From positions 1-5,487 of the forward strand of contig JADILY010000034.1 of the NCBI GenBank assembly GCA_017695055.1: 5,487 nt of DNA, written 5' to 3'. The position numbers and the translations under genes are program-made. This stretch comes from Merdivivens faecigallinarum. Lineage in GTDB: Bacteria > Bacteroidota > Bacteroidia > Bacteroidales > UBA932. This document shows, one piece after another, positions 1 through 5,487 of this stretch; the stretch's first letter is position 1; each line of letters starts with the position of its first letter. Below the pieces are notes generated by a model. That model saw only the letters and a program-made list of their open reading frames with translations, had not been told where the DNA came from and did no database searches.

Positions 1-1151
1 GAGCCTTCCCTGTCGGCTCCGCTGAAACATGCGTCCAGGAAATACGTTACGCTCGTCGCCTGCGATTGTGCCAATGCCTTGTACAACTTGTTAAGGCTGT
101 AGCAGGTTTCGGTGTTCGTCCCTTTTCCGTCCGTAGGGACTATGTAGGCTTCGGCCGTTTTTTCATCGGGTATGCCGTGCCCGCAATAATACACTATGGC
201 CTTTGCGTTTTCGAAGATGCTCATGGCCTGCACCATTTTGTCTACGCCTCCAGATATCACCCCGGCGGTCGCATCCTTGTACAGCCAGACCTGCCTTTCC
301 GGGATTCCCAGTGTCTTTATGCAATATTCCCTGAACACTTCGCCGTCGTGGAGGGCGTATTTTACATTGTCGACATACGAATAGTTTTCATTCGCTATGA
401 TTAGGACGAATGTGTTTTCCGCCTTTTGCGATGTTACCGGAATATTGATGTCCACATCGGATTTTTTTATTACGGCATTTTCCTTGGATTTTCCTGAAAC
501 GGCTCCCGGGCTGTCTGTCTCTATCTTTTGGGCTACGGCATCGGCAAGCAGTTCATAATCGAGGTTTTTGTCCCCGATGTTGGCCGGGTCGTGCAATGCT
601 TCCGAAATATCGTCGTAGTCGAAAGATACGTCCCTCTTGAATTCGTCCATTATCTTCCGGCACAATTCTATGGTCTTGACCGAGACATCTTCTCCGTAAT
701 AAAACCCGAGGGCGCTTTTCCCTGTTTGCGAATAATCGTATGTCCTGATGATGTCGCCGTTGAGGTTCTTTATCGTAAATGACAGCTCCAAATCTATCTT
801 TCCGGTAGAAAAAGGCATGCCGAGCAAGTTGCCGATGAACAGAGTGCCTCCGGAAAGGATAGGGAACAGCAACCCTGATTTCAGGTGGAATTTTTCGCAT
901 TTGACCTCTAAGGTGCCTAACGGTTTTTCTCCCTCTTTCATTATGTTCCGCTCTACTTCGCTGTTGACTACATTGTTGATGAACTGGGCGTTGCCTCCCA
1001 ATACATTGACATACGAATAATCATATTCCAGAGTCGGTATTTTATTCGGAATCGGGTCGTATTGTGCCTGTTCCATCCCGGCCTTGTAGGTCGAGCATGC
1101 GGTTGCCGCAGCACATAGTGCCAGACAGATTAAGATTATTTTATTTTTCAT
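1..1151 (-). CDS. Caspase-family (peptidase C14) lipoprotein, 3' end cut off by the window edge
   Basis: The reading frame opens at the ATG at 1151 and runs without a stop to the left edge, giving 383 visible residues. The N-terminus is a lipoprotein signal: MKNK, a hydrophobic stretch, then ATAC with the lipidation Cys at residue 19, so an envelope-anchored protein is expected. Residues about 25-230 form a domain I cannot assign, with a hydrophobic, glycine-rich patch near 92-114. The caspase fold starts near residue 248 (TFVLIIANENY, first beta strand). The catalytic His325 lies in YYCGHG and the catalytic Cys375 in FLDACFSG, 50 residues apart as usual for the family. The part after the Cys (remaining subunit, any C-terminal domain) is missing only because the window ends. 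It is the last visible gene of a three-gene operon, 13 nt after the DUF4384 gene. The start has no Shine-Dalgarno site, only an A-rich AAAACATAACGTC. Caspase-like dyads cleave after Arg/Lys or Asp in known relatives; the substrate here is unknown. Confidence 0.9.
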   Translation of the reverse strand, partial: MKNKIILICLALCAAATACSTYKAGMEQAQYDPIPNKIPTLEYDYSYVNVLGGNAQFINNVVNSEVERNIMKEGEKPLGTLEVKCEKFHLKSGLLFPILSGGTLFIGNLLGMPFSTGKIDLELSFTIKNLNGDIIRTYDYSQTGKSALGFYYGEDVSVKTIELCRKIMDEFKRDVSFDYDDISEALHDPANIGDKNLDYELLADAVAQKIETDSPGAVSGKSKENAVIKKSDVDINIPVTSQKAENTFVLIIANENYSYVDNVKYALHDGEVFREYCIKTLGIPERQVWLYKDATAGVISGGVDKMVQAMSIFENAKAIVYYCGHGIPDEKTAEAYIVPTDGKGTNTETCYSLNKLYKALAQSQATSVTYFLDACFSGADREG

Positions 1152-1164
1152 GACGTTATGTTTT

Positions 1165-2028
1165 TCAATTGTTTTCATTTCTTATTTCAACGATTTTTTC
1201 CATTATCTGCAAATCCGGGTCTCTCATCCTGTTGCGATACAGCCACTCGCTGAAATCATCGCTGCTGAGTTGCGGGACATATTCTCCGGTTTCCGTAATA
1301 GGCATTATGAACCCGTTTTCGGAAAATATGATGACAAGCCTGTTGTGTTCCATGTCTCCTTTGCAGGTCAGTATCGTTTCTTCGTCATACGGGTAAAGCG
1401 GGTCTTCGGTGCAGAGCAGCCTGTAATCCGTGTTGCCCTTTATTTCCCTCGCTTTTCCGTTTCCGTTCTCATAAGGGACCAGGCAATAGGCGGTTCCGGC
1501 TTCGTCGTCGAGGAGGTATACGGACAGATAACCATTTACCGGAGACTTGAAGCCTATGGAAAAATGGTCGTTGTTTTTAAAGGTTTCGCTTTCGATGCCG
1601 TTGCGGAGTGTCTTCACGAGCAGGTCGAAATCGGCATTGTCGCGCCGGCGGGCTTTGCCGTACACGCTCGCTGTTATTATCAGTTGTCCGTCCTGATAAC
1701 TGATTTCGATTTTAGGCTCCTCGATGTCGGACAGCCATTCTCCTTTTACTTCGGTCATGCCGATGGAGCGGAACCCGGTCTGCGATTCTTCATTGTGCGA
1801 GGATATGGAGACTGTGTTTATTTGCGAGACCGATGTCCCGAACTCTTTGGCCAATGCTTCGAGCCGGGCCCTTTCGATTGCCGTGTTCCTGGCCTGTTCC
1901 ATAGAGACGTTCTCAGGGACGAAATAAGTATATGTCCCCCTTATTTTCACGCTCTTGGGCGGCTGGGAGGCGTTTGCCCGGAAACATAACGAGAGCAGGC
2001 AGACTGAAAGGATAATGAAGGTTTTCAT
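1165..2028 (-). CDS. Exported DUF4384 domain-containing protein
   Basis: A 287-residue protein starting MKTFIILSV with a signal peptide of about 20 residues (likely cleavage ANA^SQ; no lipobox), so probably periplasmic or outer-membrane facing. Residues about 25-130 (VKIRGTYTYFVPENVS, then a helix rich in Ala/Arg at 45-62) resemble the N-terminal alpha/beta fold of LPP20/FlgO-like proteins. Residues about 150-240 match DUF4384, with the typical FSIGFKSPVNGYLSVYLLDD followed by a LVPYENG segment. In this family the domain is commonly fused to, or encoded beside, caspase-like peptidases, and that holds here: the caspase lipoprotein follows after 13 nt. The preceding gene ends 13 nt upstream, so all three are very likely co-transcribed. 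Bacteroides genomes carry proteins of the same layout. The biochemical role is unknown; a structural or sensory partner of the caspase is inference. An almost full-length open frame on the opposite strand (1150-1989) is a shadow. Confidence 0.9.
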   Translation of the reverse strand: MKTFIILSVCLLSLCFRANASQPPKSVKIRGTYTYFVPENVSMEQARNTAIERARLEALAKEFGTSVSQINTVSISSHNEESQTGFRSIGMTEVKGEWLSDIEEPKIEISYQDGQLIITASVYGKARRRDNADFDLLVKTLRNGIESETFKNNDHFSIGFKSPVNGYLSVYLLDDEAGTAYCLVPYENGNGKAREIKGNTDYRLLCTEDPLYPYDEETILTCKGDMEHNRLVIIFSENGFIMPITETGEYVPQLSSDDFSEWLYRNRMRDPDLQIMEKIVEIRNENN

Positions 2029-2041
2029 TTAAGAAAATCAA

Positions 2042-2725
2042 TCAGAAACCTAAAATGCCGTCAATCTGTTCGACAAGAGCGTCCGCCCTGTTTTCCATTT
2101 CTTCGCGCATGGCCTTTTTTGCATCGGCCTTTGCCATATCGGCGTTATAGAATATCATTACGCGCACTTCCTTGTTCTTGTCGGGCAGTTCCCGGTACAG
2201 TTCCAGAACGGTTATGGTCCTGCCGATATTCTGGGCTATTATGTTTTTCGCACCCATTACGCTTTCCGAGCCCGAAACCGCCTGCCCGGCTTCCAGCTGG
2301 TTGTTGGCTACGCGGCTTTCTATCAGGGCGCATATCTCGGTGGCGATATTGCCGGCCAGTTCTATTTTCGCGAGATTTACCGCCTGCATCCTTGCAGCAT
2401 CATAGTTGCTTCCTGTCGATTGGCCTCCTCCGCTTATGTATTTTGGAAAACCTGTTTCGGCATCGAATTCATATTGCATCATATATACCTTGTCGAGCTG
2501 CCTTTCCATTGGAAGGGAACCGGGTGCGGCTTTCCATCCTTCCCTGGAATAGGCCTTCGCTTCCTTTCTCGCATCTTTGGATACTTTACGGGTCAATTGT
2601 TCCTTCGAATACTTCGATACGCTTTCGCGCTCTTTCATGAAAGCTTCGTAATCGCCAGACTGGGCGTAGGACAGCACTGTCATGGAAATGACCATTGCTG
2701 CGAGAGTGAAAAATTTTTTGAACAT
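2042..2725 (-). CDS. Exported LPP20-like protein, first gene of the caspase operon
   Basis: A 227-residue protein beginning MFKKFFTLAAMVIS with a classical signal peptide (likely cleavage SYA^QS near residue 21; no lipobox Cys, unlike true LPP20 lipoproteins). Residues 25-65 are a highly charged, Lys/Glu/Arg-rich helix. The region 105-195 carries the LPP20-like pattern: an Ala-rich helix (YDAARMQAVNLAKIELAG at 108-125), a continuation ATEICALIES, then a strand ending in a conserved-looking EVRVMIFYN. A Lys/Glu helix (196-222) closes the protein. I recognise the same arrangement in hypothetical proteins of Bacteroides; the function is not known. It is the promoter-proximal gene after a 343-base gene-free stretch with a structured leader, and is followed after 13 nt by the DUF4384 gene. 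The start at 2725 gives an ideal signal peptide and is preceded by an A/T-rich stretch without a Shine-Dalgarno site. Assignment to LPP20 is from pattern, not from a profile search. Confidence 0.88.
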   Translation of the reverse strand: MFKKFFTLAAMVISMTVLSYAQSGDYEAFMKERESVSKYSKEQLTRKVSKDARKEAKAYSREGWKAAPGSLPMERQLDKVYMMQYEFDAETGFPKYISGGGQSTGSNYDAARMQAVNLAKIELAGNIATEICALIESRVANNQLEAGQAVSGSESVMGAKNIIAQNIGRTITVLELYRELPDKNKEVRVMIFYNADMAKADAKKAMREEMENRADALVEQIDGILGF

Positions 2726-2760
2726 AGCAGAAATTATTTATTGGTTAATATTCATGCGCC

Positions 2761-2794
2761 GTTGGAAAACATAAAAAAGTGTGAGTTATCTTTG
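2761..2794 (+). promoter_or_regulatory. Weak candidate plus-strand promoter facing the long hairpin
   Basis: TATCTTTG at 2787-2794 fits the Bacteroidetes -7 consensus TAnnTTTG exactly. A GTTG at 2761-2764 lies 22 nt upstream, one mismatch from the -33 element TTTG. Transcription would start near 2800, exactly at the foot of the long hairpin (2799-2908), producing an RNA antisense to the leader. No plus-strand intrinsic terminator is visible downstream and part of the motif overlaps the 3' arm of the minus-strand terminator, so this may be chance. Confidence 0.25.
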
Positions 2795-2847
2795 CTGCAA
2801 CCTAAGGCCTACCACAGCCTACACCGCGTACAAGAATACTCACACTT
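2773..2847 (-). terminator. Intrinsic terminator-type helix inside the leader, possible attenuator
   Basis: Read on the minus strand, AAGTGTGAGT (2847-2838) is perfectly complementary to ACTCACACTT (2786-2777), and the second arm runs into six T (2778-2773). This is a 10-bp stem plus U tract located about 47 nt before the first gene of the caspase operon. The enclosed loop is 51 nt, long for an ordinary terminator. Half of the 5' arm (2838-2842) is also used by the long hairpin, so the terminator can form only when that hairpin is opened. This suggests conditional termination; activity is inferred. Confidence 0.5.
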
Positions 2848-2908
2848 AGCGCATGAGTATTTACTTATTGTCGATGCGGTGTTTTCTTAATTGTGGTAGT
2901 TTAAGGTT
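2799..2908 (-). ncRNA. Long imperfect hairpin in the operon leader (putative regulatory RNA, family unknown)
   Basis: Five nested complementary blocks form one long stem. They are 2799-2803 with 2904-2908 (5 bp), 2809-2816 with 2892-2899 (8 bp), 2821-2827 with 2876-2882 (7 bp), 2830-2833 with 2868-2871 (4 bp) and 2835-2842 with 2854-2861 (8 bp). The apical loop is 2843-2853. All five blocks are perfect within themselves and separated by internal loops. The strand is chosen because a good minus-strand promoter lies upstream and a terminator helix with a U tract lies downstream; the hairpin would fold on either strand. It does not match riboswitch cores I can recognise (no cobalamin, TPP or SAM signature seen). 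The overall shape, a long rod with bulges, is loosely like 6S RNA, but I see no sequence support for that name. Confidence 0.5.
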
Positions 2909-2928
2909 ACACTCTCAACAGTAAATAC
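2857..2928 (-). other. Alternative 9-bp helix crossing the long hairpin (competing or pseudoknot pairing)
   Basis: On the plus strand GTATTTACT (2857-2865) is the exact reverse complement of AGTAAATAC (2920-2928). In the minus-strand RNA the 2920-2928 arm is made first. Its pairing with 2857-2865 encloses the 5' arms of three blocks of the long hairpin and overlaps the innermost one at 2857-2861. It is therefore either exclusive with that hairpin or forms a pseudoknot with it. The A/U-rich helix is weak on its own. Confidence 0.4.
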
Positions 2929-2979
2929 CTTTAATATGTCTTACTATGTCATGTCCGTTACATATCGTCCGTCTTTTTC

Positions 2980-2995
2980 AGGAGGCCACCCTCCT
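2980..2995 (-). other. Compact AGGAGG/CCTCCT hairpin near the 5' end of the leader
   Basis: AGGAGG and CCTCCT (2980-2985 and 2990-2995) form a perfect 6-bp GC-rich stem with a 4-nt loop; two further U-A pairs are possible after one mismatch on the minus strand. No T tract follows on either strand (the minus strand continues GAAAAAG), so it does not read as a usual intrinsic terminator for the permease gene. In the leader RNA it would lie about 15-30 nt from the predicted 5' end and could act as a 5' stabilising stem. Confidence 0.45.
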
Positions 2996-3007
2996 CAATG
3001 TTAAACC

Positions 3008-3037
3008 ATATTTGTCACAAATATATGCATATTTTTG
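3008..3037. repeat. Two overlapping palindromes over the -7 box, putative operators
   Basis: ATATTTGT-C-ACAAATAT (3008-3024) is a perfect inverted repeat with 8-bp arms around one central base. CAAATATATGCATATTTTTG (3018-3037) is a second inverted repeat of 10-bp arms with a single mismatch. They share the -7 element at 3018-3025; the first also covers the predicted transcription start, the second the promoter spacer. The placement is typical of repressor sites. The region is A/T-rich, which raises the chance of accidental palindromes, but 8/8 and 9/10 matched arms at a promoter are notable. Confidence 0.45.
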
Positions 3038-3051
3038 AAACCGCAGGCAAA
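3018..3051 (-). promoter_or_regulatory. Bacteroidetes-type promoter for the caspase operon
   Basis: On the minus strand a TTTG (-33 element, 3051-3048) is followed after 22 nt by TATATTTG (3025-3018), an exact fit to the TAnnTTTG -7 consensus used by the primary sigma factor of Bacteroidetes. Transcription should begin around 3010-3013, giving a leader of roughly 285 nt before the ATG at 2725. The -33 element lies only 18 bases after the permease stop codon, so read-through from the permease gene is also possible. No better match was seen closer to 2725. Confidence 0.6.
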
Positions 3052-3068
3052 AACTTTCCCGCTACCTC

Positions 3069-5480
3069 TCATTCCGTCCCGATTCCTTTGACCGGGTTTG
3101 CGGTTGCGGCCCTCCAGCTCTGTACCGAAACGGAAGCCAACGCGATGACGGCGACTATGGCTCCGGCGGCAATGAAGAGCCACCACCAGATGTGGATTTT
3201 ATATGAAAAATGTTCCAACCAGCGATGCAGGACGAGCCACGATACAGGGATTGAAACGATAAAGGCGACGGCGATATACCGTATCAAATCCAGATTGAGC
3301 ATTCTGACAATGCCGGGCACACTCGCTCCCTGCACTTTCCGGATGGCTATCTCGCGGGTTCTCCTCTTTATGATGAAAGCCATGAAAATAATGAGTCCGA
3401 GGTCGGCAAGCACCATGCACAATATGGAAAACAGCCCGGTCAGCCGCCTTGCATTCATCTCGTTCCTGTATTGGCCGTTGAAAATGTCGCTCATGAGGGT
3501 ATAATCCGGTTCGCGCTGCGGGTTTACCCCGGCCCACACCTTGTTGAAAACTTCCAGCCCGTCTTCCGAACATCCCGGAGCCATGCGGATCATGATGCAT
3601 GACTGGAAAAGGTTGCGTTGCATTATCAGCAGCGGAACGGAATCCTCGAAAACTCCGGTGTAATTGAAATCCTCGCACACTCCGACAATCGTTCCTTTGC
3701 GTATGTAGTCGATAGTCCCCTGGCTTATGCCGAGAGTCTTTCCGAGCGCTTGCCGAGGGTCGGAGAACCCCAAGGCCCTCATGGCCTTTTCATTGATGAT
3801 ATATTCTTCGGTGCGGTCGCTGAATGAGTTCCCCGCGATGCGGTCGTGCAGCAGGCCGTTTTCTGTCTGATAATCCATGTCCATAGGCGAGAACCCGTTG
3901 CCCCCGATCATGCGGATGCCGAAAAATTCCATGAAGTCCTCACCGACAAGGAGCAAGGGGAGCTTTACCGGATAGCCTGAACCTTCGGCCGTTACCTGCG
4001 CGCCGTCCCTTATGGCATCCCCCGGAATCTGGAACGCCGAAGTGACGGCCTCTATTTCCGGATGTTTCAGCAGGCTCTCCTTCAGAAGGGCGTAATTTTC
4101 CATGACCTGGTCATCCTGCCATTTCAGGACAATGGTGTTTTTGTCCGCCCCTCCCGACTGTGTCTTTTCGATGAGTCCCATCTGCATTCCGATTCCTGAT
4201 GCGACCGTGACTACCGTAATCACAATGAAAAACTGGACGGAAACCATCCAACGCACGTTGGAATAGGAGAAGCGCATCTGTTCCAGGGCTTCCCCGGTGT
4301 TTGAAAAACGGGTGCGGAGGGTGTCTTTGAGGGCAGGCAGGAGCGAAACCGTCACGATGGCCGCGAGGAATGCAATGCAGATGATTGCTGCCGCCACCGG
4401 AGGGATTTTCAGCGGTATTAGCCCGTAATGTACCGCAAGATGGGCCAGACACAGGCCGGCCGCCGTCGATATGGTCCCTGTGACGAGCGCAATCCGTGCT
4501 TCGTTTGCGAGCACTGCCGATACCTGTGCGCCGTGCAGCCTCATGATATAATAGAAGCGGCGGTTGTATGAAAATACGATGCAGCCGTTGAGCCAGAGAT
4601 TGAAAAGCACTACTATCGCAAGCACCGTGTTTGCGCCTCCGATGAGCCAAAGGAACGTGGCATTCCCGTTCACCCCCATTTCACGCAGATTGTGGCTGTG
4701 GAGATGGATGTCGGTCAATGGAGTCAGTATGGCTTTCGGAACAGTGCCCTGAGGGTATATTCCGGCCTCGTTCCACAGGGAGGATATCTTGCCGGCAAGC
4801 TCCCGGAGGTCCGTACCTTCCTTGACCAGGACATATACGTATGCGAAAACATCGCCCAAACCTTCTGAACTGTAAATGATTGCATCAGGATGAAAATGCG
4901 AGGTCCCGGGAAAATCCTCGAAAATTCCGGTAATGAAAGTGTCGGTCCTGAGTTTTCTCGAATCCGTCCTGACGGGGGACATGAGTACGTCTCGGACGCT
5001 TTCTCCTTTGAGTTTCGAAGCGAAACTCTCACTGACCATTATCCGTTCCGAGCCGGGGATTCCGTCAGCACTCTCAAGCATCCGGACATCGAATATTCTG
5101 AAAAAACCGCTGTCTACGGCAAAAACATCCGGTGCGGTCACGAGCCTGTCCCCGTAATCGAATCCGCAGGACTGTATGTGGAAAACCGATGCGGTCTCTT
5201 CGATTTCGGGAATCTCTTTTAGCAGCATGACGGGGATTTCGCCCCAGATACGTCCGTCGACGGGTTCATCCTGAAAACCTATCGAGAGCCTTGCCGTCCT
5301 TCCGGCTTCGGTGTTGTGCCTGTCATAATTCAGCTCCCTGTACAGGTATCCTGCCGACAGCAGGAGGGAGGCGGTCACAATCGAAAGTCCGACGGCATTT
5401 ATGGCGTGAAGGGAGATGTTTCTCCGTATTATCCTGAAAACGTTCATTTTATCTGTTTTTATTTTTTCTTCCGGATTCAT
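3069..5480 (-). CDS. MacB/FtsX-type ABC transporter permease
   Basis: An 803-residue inner-membrane protein of the two-module permease class common in Bacteroidales. Predicted membrane segments lie near 27-47, 277-299, 326-350, 360-381, 409-431, 680-703, 733-752 and 766-787. Two large periplasmic MacB-like domains (about 48-275 and 432-678) separate them. The second FtsX module has the family hallmark RRTREIAIRKVQGAS (706-720), the cytoplasmic coupling helix for the ATPase, and the typical tail NPVKGIGTE. In the first module the equivalent position reads RRFYYIMRLHGAQ (308-320), lacking the EIxIRK core. Such proteins work with a LolD/MacB-like ATPase to move or mechanically transmit signals for lipoproteins, peptides or drugs; the substrate cannot be told here. 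No ATPase is visible in the 7 bases upstream or downstream. The start at 5480 is the first ATG; Met12 (5447), preceded by an A-rich stretch and followed by NVFRIIRRNI as in relatives, is an equally good start (792 residues). The frame is open to the window edge. Confidence 0.93.
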   Translation of the reverse strand: MNPEEKIKTDKMNVFRIIRRNISLHAINAVGLSIVTASLLLSAGYLYRELNYDRHNTEAGRTARLSIGFQDEPVDGRIWGEIPVMLLKEIPEIEETASVFHIQSCGFDYGDRLVTAPDVFAVDSGFFRIFDVRMLESADGIPGSERIMVSESFASKLKGESVRDVLMSPVRTDSRKLRTDTFITGIFEDFPGTSHFHPDAIIYSSEGLGDVFAYVYVLVKEGTDLRELAGKISSLWNEAGIYPQGTVPKAILTPLTDIHLHSHNLREMGVNGNATFLWLIGGANTVLAIVVLFNLWLNGCIVFSYNRRFYYIMRLHGAQVSAVLANEARIALVTGTISTAAGLCLAHLAVHYGLIPLKIPPVAAAIICIAFLAAIVTVSLLPALKDTLRTRFSNTGEALEQMRFSYSNVRWMVSVQFFIVITVVTVASGIGMQMGLIEKTQSGGADKNTIVLKWQDDQVMENYALLKESLLKHPEIEAVTSAFQIPGDAIRDGAQVTAEGSGYPVKLPLLLVGEDFMEFFGIRMIGGNGFSPMDMDYQTENGLLHDRIAGNSFSDRTEEYIINEKAMRALGFSDPRQALGKTLGISQGTIDYIRKGTIVGVCEDFNYTGVFEDSVPLLIMQRNLFQSCIMIRMAPGCSEDGLEVFNKVWAGVNPQREPDYTLMSDIFNGQYRNEMNARRLTGLFSILCMVLADLGLIIFMAFIIKRRTREIAIRKVQGASVPGIVRMLNLDLIRYIAVAFIVSIPVSWLVLHRWLEHFSYKIHIWWWLFIAAGAIVAVIALASVSVQSWRAATANPVKGIGTE

Positions 5481-5487
5481 TCCGGCA

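Noticed and set aside
1150..1989. A 279-codon open frame on the plus strand opposite the DUF4384 gene
   Set aside because: It mirrors the codon structure of a well-supported minus-strand gene with a signal peptide and known domain; its own translation has no recognisable motif and no promoter or operon context.
2119..2640. Plus-strand open frame of 173 codons opposite the LPP20-like gene
   Set aside because: The translation is rich in Arg, Pro, Ser and Cys without domain pattern; it lies inside a better-supported minus-strand gene.
2799..2908. An invertible promoter (phase-variable inverton) bounded by the AACCT...AGGTT repeats
   Set aside because: The repeats are interrupted and continue inward as nested complementary blocks to an 11-base loop, which fits an RNA stem rather than recombinase sites flanking an asymmetric promoter; no invertase gene is in the window.
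2773..2928. Retron, integron attC site or tmRNA as an explanation of the nested inverted repeats
   Set aside because: No reverse transcriptase, integrase or mRNA-like tag with alanine tRNA acceptor elements is visible, and the terminal repeat bases do not match attC core sites.
2980..2995. Intrinsic terminator of the permease gene
   Set aside because: The stem is good but is not followed by a T tract on either strand, and a promoter for the next operon lies between it and the permease stop.
1..5487. CRISPR arrays, tRNA or rRNA genes, insertion sequences
   Set aside because: No regularly spaced direct repeats, no tRNA or rRNA signature sequences and no transposase-like reading frames were seen on either strand.

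Overview
The window reads as a chromosomal segment of a gut-type Bacteroidales bacterium. The protein families have close look-alikes in Bacteroides and Parabacteroides. Start codons are preceded by A/T-rich stretches rather than Shine-Dalgarno sites. The one good promoter follows the Bacteroidetes consensus (TTTG, about 20 nt, TAnnTTTG). All four genes lie on the minus strand, so they are read from right to left. The genus cannot be fixed from this sequence.

Right half (5480 to 3069): one 803-residue MacB/FtsX-type ABC transporter permease with eight predicted membrane segments and two large periplasmic domains. No ATPase is visible, so its partner must be outside the window.

Middle (3068 to 2726): 343 bases without a gene, and the most interesting part of the window. 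Just after the permease stop is a minus-strand promoter whose -7 box is covered by two overlapping palindromes. It would give a leader RNA of roughly 285 nt ahead of the next gene. The leader contains a compact hairpin (2980-2995), then a set of mutually exclusive helices: a long imperfect hairpin (2799-2908) competes with a 9-bp helix (2857-2865 with 2920-2928) and with a perfect 10-bp terminator-type helix followed by six U (2773-2847). This architecture resembles a transcription attenuator or riboswitch-like switch. I do not recognise it as a known RNA family. A weaker plus-strand promoter points the other way at the foot of the long hairpin, so an antisense small RNA is an alternative reading.

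Left half (2725 to 1): a tight three-gene operon with two 13-nt gaps. It encodes an exported LPP20-like protein, an exported DUF4384 protein whose N-terminal half also looks LPP20-like, and a lipoprotein with a C-terminal caspase-family (peptidase C14) domain showing the His-Cys dyad (His325, Cys375). The last gene runs off the left edge a few residues after the catalytic Cys. Together they look like a cell-envelope caspase module of unknown substrate and trigger, whose expression may be controlled by the leader RNA.
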